A stretch of DNA of 6,670 bases, from positions 1 to 6,670 of the forward strand of contig DATKFJ010000326.1 in the NCBI GenBank assembly GCA_035511435.1. The letters run 5' to 3'. A program made the translations under genes and the position numbers. This DNA comes from JAMXLO01 sp035511435 (GTDB lineage Bacteria; Pseudomonadota; Alphaproteobacteria; Acetobacterales; Acetobacteraceae). This document shows positions 1 through 5,979 of this stretch, one piece after another; positions within the stretch are counted from its first letter, which is position 1, and each line of letters begins with the position of its first letter. The notes under the pieces were generated by a model. It worked only from the letters and a program-made list of their open reading frames with translations. It searched no databases and had not been told where the DNA came from.

Positions 1-118
1 TCCTGCCTGCGCTCCGATCGTATATCGCCTGTCGGATCGGCCCGCGAATTCCGCACACATGCTTTGCAAGGTCCCGGAGACTGGTTATGGGAGGCAGCAT
101 CGCCAGGCTGATGTGAGC
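1..118. other. 5' flank and leader of the lipoprotein gene
   Basis: No convincing gene lies here. The lipoprotein reading frame stays open to the left edge, and an in-frame ATG at 59 would add 20 residues, but the added peptide is polar, lacks signal-peptide character and would bury the real signal sequence. The stretch contains overlapping inverted repeats: TCCGA (13-17) with TCGGA (32-36), or CCGATC (14-19) with GATCGG (35-40), or CGAT (15-18) with ATCG (24-27). These are mutually exclusive pairings. No clear -35/-10 pair could be assigned. A purine-rich GGGAGG at 89-94 lies about 24 nt before the chosen start, too far for an ordinary ribosome binding site. Confidence 0.35.
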
Positions 119-463
119 ATGTTCCTGACTCGACATTGTACTGCGGCGCTTGGTACTGCGGCGCTTGCCGTCCTGGCGGCGTGCGTTTCGGCGGCTCCGG
201 TTGATGCGCAGCCGCCGTCGCGCGCGCCGGCGATCACCTGCACCAATCCGGTCAGCGGCACCGCCTGGCAAATCAGCATCGACTATGATGCAGCCATGGT
301 AGATTCGTATCCCGCCCAGATCAGCGATGGTGAAATTTCCTGGCACGATGCGAAGGATGGCGGCAACTACACGCTGGACCGCAGATCCGGCAATCTGACC
401 GTGATCGTGGCATCCAGCACCGGCGGATATTTCCTGCACGATCATTGCCGGCTGCCGCCGTGA
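119..463 (+). CDS. Small putative lipoprotein, function unknown
   Basis: From ATG 119 this encodes 114 residues. Residues 1-22 form a lipoprotein signal peptide: R5 in the n-region, a hydrophobic stretch, and a lipobox L-A-A-C ending at C22, the expected lipidated cysteine. The mature part has a short Pro/Ala linker (to about residue 38) and a compact domain from about 39 to 112, rich in alternating hydrophobic residues and Gly-Tyr/Trp turns, which suggests a small beta-sheet fold. C41 and C110 bracket this domain and could form a disulfide after export. I do not recognise the family; size and cysteine placement loosely recall MliC-type lysozyme inhibitors, but no diagnostic motif was seen. 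ATG 119 was preferred over ATG 59 because it puts the signal peptide at the N-terminus; GTG 113 is also possible. A perfect 15-bp tandem repeat lies in the signal-peptide coding region. The stop (461-463) overlaps the next gene's GTG start, suggesting coupled expression. Confidence 0.72.
   Translation: MFLTRHCTAALGTAALAVLAACVSAAPVDAQPPSRAPAITCTNPVSGTAWQISIDYDAAMVDSYPAQISDGEISWHDAKDGGNYTLDRRSGNLTVIVASSTGGYFLHDHCRLPP
138..167 (+). repeat. Perfect 15-bp tandem duplication in signal-peptide coding region
   Basis: GTACTGCGGCGCTTG occurs twice head to tail (138-152 and 153-167) with no mismatch. The unit is five codons long, so the repeat is in frame and duplicates Thr-Ala-Ala-Leu in the hydrophobic core of the lipoprotein signal peptide. 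Loss or gain of a unit would shorten or lengthen the hydrophobic core by five residues without shifting the frame. Confidence 0.9.
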
Positions 464-2196
464 AACCCGACCGTGCCGTGCGTCCCGGTCCGGCATCGGA
501 AGACCCATCCACCCCGCGCGTGGGCATCGGTTTCTATTCGGCAACCGGTCCGCGGCCACGCAACGAGGATTTCGCTGGCGCGGTGCTTGGCTCCAGCCTG
601 GCTGCGGATCGGCGGGATGTGGCGGCGGCTATCGCCGACGGCATCGGCAGCGCCAAAGGCGGACGCGAGGCGGCGGAGACCGCGGTACGCGGCTTCCTCG
701 ACGGATTCTGGGACGTGCCCGAGACCATGGAGGTGCATCGCGCCGGGGCCCGCATCCTGAACGCGCTCAACGGCTGGATCTATTCGCAGGGAAAGCAGGA
801 TGCGCGCCTTGTCGGCATGGGCTGCACATTTACCGCGCTGGTGCTGCGCGGCCGCCTCGCGCATCTGCTGCATGTCGGCGACACGCGGGCCTATAGGCTG
901 AACGGCGATCGCCTGCTGCGCCTGATGACTGACCATGTTCGCGACGACCGTGGGAAATCGCCCGTGCTGTATCGCGCGCTGGGCATCGAGCCGGAGCTGC
1001 GCCTGGATTACACCAGTCATCCGGCGGCGCTGCACGACCGTTTCCTGCTGTGCACCGACGGAGTGCACGGCGCGCTGGTCGACGAGTCCATCGCCGATGT
1101 CCTGCGCGTGCGGTCGGCGCCGGAGGATACCAGCCGCGCGCTGGTCGAGGCCGCGCTGGCGGCCGGCAGCACCGACAATTGCACCGCCCTAGTGCTGGAT
1201 GTGGTGGCGCTGCCGACGGCGCGATCCGCGGATGTCGGCGGTGCCATCATGCGACTGCCGCTGATCCCGGTGCCGCAGGTCGGCGATACGGTCGATGGGT
1301 TTGTGCTGAATGTCCTGGTGTCCGACGGTCGATACAGCCGGCTGTTCGGTGCGATCGACGAAGTGGACGGCGGCACGGTGGTGCTGAAGTTTCCCAAGCC
1401 GCAGGTCGCCGCGGTGGAGATCTACCATGCCGCATTCGTCCGCGAAGCCTGGGTCGGCACGCGGGTAACCAGCCCGTGGGTTGCGCACGTGATCGAATTG
1501 CCGCCGGGGCGGCAGACCTGCCTCTACACCGTCATGCCGCTGTACGTCGGGGAACTGCTGGAAACGCGGCTTGGCCGCGCGCCGTCGGTGGGCCTCGAGG
1601 AGGGACGCAGCATCGCGATCAGGCTGGCACATGCGGCCGCCGCGCTGCACCGCGCCGACATCATCCACCGCGACATCAAGCCGGACAACGTCATGCTGGA
1701 GGCGGGCGGATCGCTCAAGCTGCTCGACCTGGGGGTGGTGCGGCTTCCTGGGTTGGAGGATTTTCCGCCCGAAAACATTCCCGGCACGACCGCCTACATG
1801 GCACCGGAGATGTTCCAGGGAGAGGCGGGCGATGTGGCGACCGACATCTATGCCCTGGGCGTCACCATGTTTCGCACCTTCACCGGCGCGTTTCCCTACG
1901 GCAATCCCGACGCGACCGGCATGCCGACCGTGGAGCGGCCGCGGGACATTGCCGCGCTGCGGCCCGATCTGCCGGCCTGGGTGCAGGCGGTGCTGGCGCG
2001 CGCGGTCGCGCTTGATCCGGGCGAGAGGTTTGCAGAAATGGCGGAGTTCGCCAGTGAATTTGAGGCTGGGCCGTTGAACGCGCCACCGCCGGTTCGCCGC
2101 CCGCCGACACTGTATGAGCGCTCGCCGGTGCGGTTCTGGCAGGGGGTGGCGGGACTGCTCGGCGTGGCGCTGGCGGCGTCGCTGCTGTGGAAATAG
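460..2196 (+). CDS. Bifunctional PP2C Ser/Thr phosphatase - Ser/Thr protein kinase, tail-anchored
   Basis: This 578-residue protein joins two opposing enzymes. Residues about 21-250 are a PP2C (PPM) phosphatase with metal-site motifs R-N-E-D (D37), A-D-G-I-G (D60), V-G-D-T-R (D141), C-T-D-G (D200) and T-D-N (D239). Residues about 276-535 are a Hanks-type kinase: V-V-L-K (K310), a probable helix-C glutamate (E329), H-R-D-I-K-P-D-N (403-410, catalytic D405), D-L-G (423-425) replacing DFG, A-P-E (448-450) and the later D462. The glycine loop is degenerate (S-D-G-R-Y-S around 288-293). A Pro/Arg-rich linker precedes a hydrophobic helix at 559-578 ending at the stop, so both domains should be cytoplasmic with the tail in the membrane. 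PP2C-kinase fusions are a known bacterial class; the substrate cannot be told from sequence. GTG 460 was chosen for its GTGA overlap with the lipoprotein stop; TTG 445 and GTG 478 are alternatives. No clear ribosome binding site precedes it, consistent with coupling. Confidence 0.9.
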   Translation: MKPDRAVRPGPASEDPSTPRVGIGFYSATGPRPRNEDFAGAVLGSSLAADRRDVAAAIADGIGSAKGGREAAETAVRGFLDGFWDVPETMEVHRAGARILNALNGWIYSQGKQDARLVGMGCTFTALVLRGRLAHLLHVGDTRAYRLNGDRLLRLMTDHVRDDRGKSPVLYRALGIEPELRLDYTSHPAALHDRFLLCTDGVHGALVDESIADVLRVRSAPEDTSRALVEAALAAGSTDNCTALVLDVVALPTARSADVGGAIMRLPLIPVPQVGDTVDGFVLNVLVSDGRYSRLFGAIDEVDGGTVVLKFPKPQVAAVEIYHAAFVREAWVGTRVTSPWVAHVIELPPGRQTCLYTVMPLYVGELLETRLGRAPSVGLEEGRSIAIRLAHAAAALHRADIIHRDIKPDNVMLEAGGSLKLLDLGVVRLPGLEDFPPENIPGTTAYMAPEMFQGEAGDVATDIYALGVTMFRTFTGAFPYGNPDATGMPTVERPRDIAALRPDLPAWVQAVLARAVALDPGERFAEMAEFASEFEAGPLNAPPPVRRPPTLYERSPVRFWQGVAGLLGVALAASLLWK

Positions 2197-2280
2197 GCGT
2201 CGGCCGCGGCGCGGATTGACGGGCCGGCGGTGGCCGGTTGACGGCTACGAGCCGGCGGCGTGCAGGGCGAGTGATCACAT
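2197..2280 (+). other. Spacer after the kinase gene with GC-rich inverted repeats
   Basis: Just after the stop, GTGGCCG (2230-2236) can pair with CGGCTAC (2242-2248) across a GTTGA loop (seven pairs, one G-U). An alternative stem pairs CCGGC (2224-2228) with GCCGG (2233-2237). No run of T follows, so this is not a canonical intrinsic terminator; it may mark a transcript end or be chance in GC-rich DNA. Confidence 0.3.
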
Positions 2281-2390
2281 CGTGGATGCATCCTTTGGCA
2301 TTTGGCTAAAATTCAGGCTGTTCGGAAACGCAGGCACAACTCTGGATTGCAGGACTCGACTTTTCGTTCAACTTTCTGTTACTTTGCGGG
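2281..2390 (+). promoter_or_regulatory. Probable promoter/regulatory region of the M23 peptidase gene
   Basis: This stretch is clearly richer in A and T than its surroundings and lies directly before the peptidase start. It holds two TTTGGC copies one base apart (2294-2299, 2301-2306), a TAAAAT (2307-2312), and three ACTTT pentamers beginning at 2359, 2371 and 2381, about one helical turn apart. I could not assign a -35/-10 pair with proper spacing. The base composition and location favour a promoter; the exact elements are uncertain. Confidence 0.4.
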
Positions 2391-2909
2391 ATGCGTATGG
2401 CAACCCTCGTCATCGGAGTGTGTCTCGCTCTTCCCGCCCAGGGATCTCCCAGGGAAGATTCTGCCTGCGGTGCGATGCTGATGCCGCCCCAGCAACTCAA
2501 CGAGATCTCCCGTGGCTTCGGTCATGGTCATACCGGCGTCGACCTGATGGCGCCCTACGGCTCGCCGATCCGCGCCGCGGCAGGCGGCACCGTGATCTAT
2601 GCCGGTTGGTATTTTGCCTACGGGAAGATCGTCGATATCCGCCATACCGACGATCTGATCACGCGCTACGCCCACATGTCGGCGTTTGCGCCCGGCATTA
2701 TGCCCGGCGCGCCGGTGGCAGCCGGAGCGGTGATCGGTCAGGTTGGAACGACCGGGAACGCCCACGGCGCACATGTGCATTTCGAGGTGCGGATCGATGG
2801 CCATCCGGTCGATCCAAAGCCCTGGCTGGCGCTCGCGCCGTGCCCGCCGTCATCGCCCGAGCCGTTGGAGGAAGCGCGCGCGCCGGCGGGCGGGCAAGGC
2901 GGCCGGTAA
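2391..2909 (+). CDS. Secreted M23-family (LytM/lysostaphin-like) zinc metallopeptidase
   Basis: The product has 172 residues. Residues 1-18 or so form a short signal peptide (R2, then a hydrophobic run, A-Q-G before the likely cleavage), so the enzyme should act in the periplasm. Residues about 40-146 are a single LytM domain with the zinc ligands H47 and D51 in H-T-G-V-D, H95 in Y-A-H-M, and H128/H130 in H-V-H-F-E, so the active site looks intact. Family members usually cut peptide cross-links or stems of peptidoglycan; some are regulatory or have other substrates. There is no coiled coil, LysM or other targeting domain, only a Pro/Ala-rich tail of about 25 residues, so the protein is near the minimum for the family. 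ATG 2391 keeps a basic residue in the signal peptide; ATG 2397 is also possible and has GGGA at better spacing. Its promoter is probably its own. It faces hemY tail to tail. Confidence 0.92.
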   Translation: MRMATLVIGVCLALPAQGSPREDSACGAMLMPPQQLNEISRGFGHGHTGVDLMAPYGSPIRAAAGGTVIYAGWYFAYGKIVDIRHTDDLITRYAHMSAFAPGIMPGAPVAAGAVIGQVGTTGNAHGAHVHFEVRIDGHPVDPKPWLALAPCPPSSPEPLEEARAPAGGQGGR

Positions 2910-2919
2910 GCCGGTCGCT
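2898..2919 (+). terminator. GC-rich hairpin at the convergent peptidase/hemY junction
   Basis: GGCGGCCGG (2898-2906) pairs with CCGGTCGCT (2911-2919): nine pairs including two G-U, closed by a TAAG tetraloop that contains the peptidase stop codon TAA (2907-2909). No T tract follows on either strand, so this is not a textbook intrinsic terminator. In the minus-strand transcript the G-U pairs become A-C mismatches, so the structure is stronger in the peptidase mRNA. It may stabilise the 3' end or aid termination. Confidence 0.4.
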
Positions 2920-2924
2920 GGCCG

Positions 2925-4223
2925 TCAGGGCAACAACATCTCGGTCGACATGGCCTGCACGATCGGCGTCGCGACCGGGCCGGTGTTCCAGCGCAGGCTG
3001 CCGACCGTGAAACAGTCCGGACAACTTGGGTGCCAGTCGGCATGGGCCGTGTGGCATGCAGTGCAGCGCCACTGGGGATCGGGATCGGCCGTAGCGGCAT
3101 GACGCAGCGCGTCGCGCTGGGCGAGGCGACCTGCCTCGGTATCGCCGCCCTCGGCTTCCTCGATTTCGGCGAGCAGCAGCCATAGCCGACGTTGGTTGAG
3201 CCCAGTGGCGCGAGCGGCTTCGGCGTGGCGACGAGCCTCGCCGGTCAGTCCAGCGTCCAGCGCAGTGCGGGCGAGCAGCAAGCGGCTTTCCGCATGGTCG
3301 GGATTGGCCTCCGTCAGGCGCTGGGCGGCCGACATCCGCGCCAGCCCGCCGGTAACCGGCGCCAGGGCGAATGCCGCCAGATCCGGCTGCGGCGCGATGC
3401 TCCAGCCATGGCGGATCGCGGCCAATGCCCGGCTCTCGCGCCCCGCCGATCGCAGCCGGCTAGCATAGGCCAGCGTTGCGGACGACAGGGAAGGGTCGTC
3501 CTTCCAGGCCTGGTTCGCCAGACGCAGGGCCCGCGTCGCATCGGGCTCCGCGTCTGCGGCGGCGGCAGCCAACGCCGCCTTGGGCGCATCGGCGTCCGCC
3601 AGCGCGAGCGCGTCCGACCAGTCGCCGGCACGCACCGCCAACCGCGCCCGCTCACGCCGCAGCCACGCTGCCCCCGGCTGAACCGCCTCGGCCTGACGCG
3701 CCAGTGCCGCCGCTTCGGGCCACTCCTCCCGTTCGATCGCCTGGCGCAGCAGCCCACGCAGGCCCAGGAAGGCTGCATCGTCGCGGGCAGCCAACGCGCG
3801 GAACGCGGCCTCCGCCTCATCGGCCCGGCCCGCGATCCGGCCGGCTTCGGCCGCCAGCAGCAAGGTCTGCGGCGTGTCCCCCAGCAGGCGCCGAGCTCGG
3901 CTGGCCTCCCGGCGTGCGTCGCCTTTTTCACCGGCAGCCAACGCCAGCAAGGTGCGGCTCACCGCGATGTCGCCTGAACGCCGGCGACGGATCGCTTGCC
4001 GGCCGCGCAGCGTGCGCGGTAGGCGGATGATGGCACCAAGCAGGCGGAACAGTGCGTAAAGCACACCAAACAGCACCAGCAAACCGATCGCGACTGCGGG
4101 CGTGGCGGCCTCGAAGGTGATGTCTCCGATCTCAGCGCTGACCCGGCCGGGCAGGCCGGCCAACGCCCAGGCGAGGGCAAGCACGATTCCGCCGATGACC
4201 AGTACGAGCAGAATCCGGCGCAT
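2925..4223 (-). CDS. hemY: HemY-family TPR membrane protein with C-terminal Cys4 ribbon
   Basis: The protein has 432 residues. Two hydrophobic segments lie at about 4-23 and 43-67, followed by a basic stretch (68-83); this is the typical HemY N-terminal membrane domain. Residues about 85-375 are Ala/Leu-rich helical repeats of tetratricopeptide type, expected to form a cytoplasmic scaffold. Near the end, C387-x2-C390 and C401-x2-C404, flanked by W385, W397, P399 and W412, form a rubredoxin-like or zinc-ribbon site, as in alphaproteobacterial HemY proteins and similar to the ribbon of LapB. Despite its name this is not the FAD-dependent protoporphyrinogen oxidase of Bacillus, as no nucleotide-binding motif is present. 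Its role is associated with haem biosynthesis but the biochemistry is not settled. The start ATG shares one base with the upstream stop (TGATG), so translation is probably coupled. It is the last gene of the operon. Confidence 0.9.
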   Translation of the reverse strand: MRRILLVLVIGGIVLALAWALAGLPGRVSAEIGDITFEAATPAVAIGLLVLFGVLYALFRLLGAIIRLPRTLRGRQAIRRRRSGDIAVSRTLLALAAGEKGDARREASRARRLLGDTPQTLLLAAEAGRIAGRADEAEAAFRALAARDDAAFLGLRGLLRQAIEREEWPEAAALARQAEAVQPGAAWLRRERARLAVRAGDWSDALALADADAPKAALAAAAADAEPDATRALRLANQAWKDDPSLSSATLAYASRLRSAGRESRALAAIRHGWSIAPQPDLAAFALAPVTGGLARMSAAQRLTEANPDHAESRLLLARTALDAGLTGEARRHAEAARATGLNQRRLWLLLAEIEEAEGGDTEAGRLAQRDALRHAATADPDPQWRCTACHTAHADWHPSCPDCFTVGSLRWNTGPVATPIVQAMSTEMLLP

Positions 4224-5272
4224 CAGGCGTGCGCAGCCCAGTCGGCGAGCGCAGCCCTGGCATCGAGCAGCGCCCGCGCATCGGCCAGCCAGGCCGCCAT
4301 CGCCTGTGCGGGCGCACCGCTCAGCGACGCGACGGCCGCTACCGCGCCAGCCAGATCGCCCGCATCAAGCGCCGCTCGGGCACGTTCCAGCACGCCGGCG
4401 ACCGGATCGCCAACCAGCACGCGATCGCCTCGTCGGATGGTGACGAGGTCCTGAGCCGCCGCCCACGCGCGTGCCAGCAGCGGCTTGCCTTCGGATGGTT
4501 GGGCAGCGGCTTGCGCGGCGCGCGCAGCCTGAGGAAACGCCTGCCGCAGGGCGACCTGCGTCGGCGGGGCTGTCGTGGCAAATCGCTGCAGTGCCGGCGG
4601 CGCGCCGGGGAGATCGCCCAGCGGCCGCCCGGCGTCCAGCGCCAGTTGCGCCGACTGGACCAAGGCGGCGCGGTTGGCACGATCGGCGACTGCCTGGATC
4701 TGCCGCGTGGTGCGTTCGACGGCTGCCAGGCGTGCGTCGTCCGTGTCGAGCCTGCGTGTCAGATCGGATTGCATGCCACGTTGCGCACCGCTCTGCGCAT
4801 CCGCCCGCGCGGAGAGCGCGTCGATCCGTCCCATCACCTGGCTGTCGGCCGGCTGCTTCGCCTCCAGAGCGGCGAGCCGCGCTTCGAGCGGCGCCAGGTC
4901 GGGCGGCTTCACGGCCTGCTCGGGTGTGGCGGCCGGGTGCTGCTCCAGGGCGGTCACCCGCGCCGTCAGCGCCGCCAGATCGATTGCTTGCGGCGGGGGC
5001 TGCTGTTCCAGGCGGGACACCCGCGCTTCAAGCGAGGCGATCTGCTGCGCATCGGCTTGCGCGGTCGCAGCCTGCTGGTTGACGGGGTGCCGCCAGACCC
5101 AGAACAGCGCCACCGCCAGGATCAGGAATCCGGCGCCGGACAGCCAGGGCAGCACATCATGAGTCGCCGGCGGCGCAGCGTCCGGTGGCTGCGACGGTGG
5201 CGTTTCGGGCGCGGGTTCGGCCGGCGTTTCCGGCGGCGTTTCCGACGGCGGCAAGGCGGCAGGTTCGGTCAT
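4223..5272 (-). CDS. Mitofilin/Mic60-like coiled-coil membrane protein (alphaproteobacterial Mic60)
   Basis: The product has 349 residues. Residues 1-38 are acidic and Pro-rich, with repeated P-P-E-T-P-like steps. One transmembrane helix lies at about 40-60, so the short N-terminus should be cytoplasmic and the rest periplasmic. Residues about 66-215 are predicted coiled coil containing three related segments starting near residues 78, 99 and 126 (pattern L-A-x-L-x-A-R-V/L-x-x-L-E), separated by Pro-rich breaks. The C-terminal third is Ala-rich and helical, matching the position of the mitofilin signature domain. A protein of this build between hemD and hemY in Alphaproteobacteria is the known homologue of mitochondrial Mic60, linked to membrane shaping and envelope contacts. 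I assign it by architecture and position, since the sequence itself is poorly conserved; gammaproteobacterial HemX holds a similar slot. ATG 5272 was chosen for its ATGA overlap with the hemD stop; an upstream extension to 5434 would merely read hemD in another frame. Confidence 0.82.
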   Translation of the reverse strand: MTEPAALPPSETPPETPAEPAPETPPSQPPDAAPPATHDVLPWLSGAGFLILAVALFWVWRHPVNQQAATAQADAQQIASLEARVSRLEQQPPPQAIDLAALTARVTALEQHPAATPEQAVKPPDLAPLEARLAALEAKQPADSQVMGRIDALSARADAQSGAQRGMQSDLTRRLDTDDARLAAVERTTRQIQAVADRANRAALVQSAQLALDAGRPLGDLPGAPPALQRFATTAPPTQVALRQAFPQAARAAQAAAQPSEGKPLLARAWAAAQDLVTIRRGDRVLVGDPVAGVLERARAALDAGDLAGAVAAVASLSGAPAQAMAAWLADARALLDARAALADWAAHA

Positions 5273-5979
5273 CGCAGCAGCGCCAGCATGGCATCCTGGG
5301 TCGGCCGAGAGGCGACGCGGATGCGACGCCATGGGAGATCCTGTAATGCCACGACGGCGGGCCGGCCGATAGCCAGCGCGTCCACCGCGCGAGCCGCTTC
5401 CTGCAGACACGCGGTCTGCATCAGGCGCACGCATTGACGCGCGGACTCGGCGGAGAAAAACAGCGCGGCGGAGACCCCGCCGGCTGCCAGGGCATCGCTC
5501 GCCGATTGCGGCAGGGCCGTCACGAGCACGACCTCATAGCCTGCTCGGTGGATAACACGGAACCCGCGACCCCGCAGGTCGGTGGCGAGCACCTTGCCCT
5601 GCCCCCGGCCAGTGATCAGCAGCAGTGGCGCCGCCTCCCGGACACAGCTTTGCGCCACCAGCGTCGCCAGCGCGTTTGCATCGCCATCGGCGCTGGTGAC
5701 GCGGGCGAAGCCGGCTGCCCGGAGGCGCGCTGCTGTCGTCTCGCCGACTGCCAGCACCGGCAGGTCATGGTGGCTCGCCGGCAGTGCCGGGATGGCGTTG
5801 CCGCTGGTGACCAGGATGGCTTGCAGGCCCATGGGTGCCGGAATGCGGGCGCGCAGGATGCGGATGTCCAGCACTGGCGCAACAATGGGTCGCAATCCCA
5901 GCGATATGACGCGCGCAGCGGTTTCGCTCGCTCCCGGTTCCGGGCGGGTGATCAGAACGCCGGCGCCGATGTCAGGCAA
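5269..5979 (-). CDS. hemD: Uroporphyrinogen-III synthase
   Basis: The enzyme cyclises hydroxymethylbilane with inversion of ring D to give uroporphyrinogen III, the common precursor of haem, sirohaem, cobalamin and chlorophylls; it is cytoplasmic. The 236-residue length is normal for the family. Sequence is weakly conserved in this family, but expected landmarks are present: I-T-R-P near the N-terminus (10-13), V-T-S-G-N-A (57-62), L-A-V-G-E-T-T-A (76-83) in the first half, and L-F-F-S-A-E-S-A (173-180) in the second, consistent with the two-lobed fold. The chosen start is TTG 5979, which overlaps the end of hemC by 8 nt; no ATG or GTG nearby leaves the I-T-R-P strand intact. No obvious ribosome binding site is seen, so translation is probably coupled to hemC. 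Confidence 0.93.
   Translation of the reverse strand: MPDIGAGVLITRPEPGASETAARVISLGLRPIVAPVLDIRILRARIPAPMGLQAILVTSGNAIPALPASHHDLPVLAVGETTAARLRAAGFARVTSADGDANALATLVAQSCVREAAPLLLITGRGQGKVLATDLRGRGFRVIHRAGYEVVLVTALPQSASDALAAGGVSAALFFSAESARQCVRLMQTACLQEAARAVDALAIGRPAVVALQDLPWRRIRVASRPTQDAMLALLR

Noticed and set aside
59..118. ATG 59 as start of the lipoprotein
   Set aside because: It would place about 20 polar residues before the signal peptide; ATG 119 gives a normal lipoprotein signal sequence.
445..459. TTG 445 as start of the kinase/phosphatase
   Set aside because: Possible, but GTG 460 gives the classic GTGA overlap with the upstream stop, and the five extra residues add nothing recognisable.
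1050..2015. 321-codon frame overlapping the kinase domain on the same strand
   Set aside because: Low-complexity Arg/Ala/Gly product in a shifted frame; the kinase frame contains all catalytic motifs without interruption.
2224..2248. Intrinsic terminator after the kinase gene
   Set aside because: Stems of 5-7 pairs exist, but no T tract follows and several stems compete, so only an undefined inverted repeat was recorded.
2114..3010. 298-codon frame running through the spacer and the peptidase gene
   Set aside because: Arg-rich shadow of the peptidase frame; no ribosome binding site or conserved motif.
3192..3977. 261-codon open frame antisense to hemY
   Set aside because: Its composition is Arg/Gln/Gly-rich without a domain; HemY on the other strand has clear membrane helices, TPRs and a Cys4 site.
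2925..4223. HemY as protoporphyrinogen oxidase
   Set aside because: The name is shared with the Bacillus FAD enzyme, but this protein has membrane helices, TPRs and a zinc ribbon and no dinucleotide-binding motif.
4229..5437. 402-codon open frame on the plus strand opposite the Mic60-like gene
   Set aside because: It is very rich in Arg, has no recognisable motif, and lies antisense to a gene with a membrane helix and coiled coil plus overlap coupling. Long antisense frames are common in high-GC DNA.
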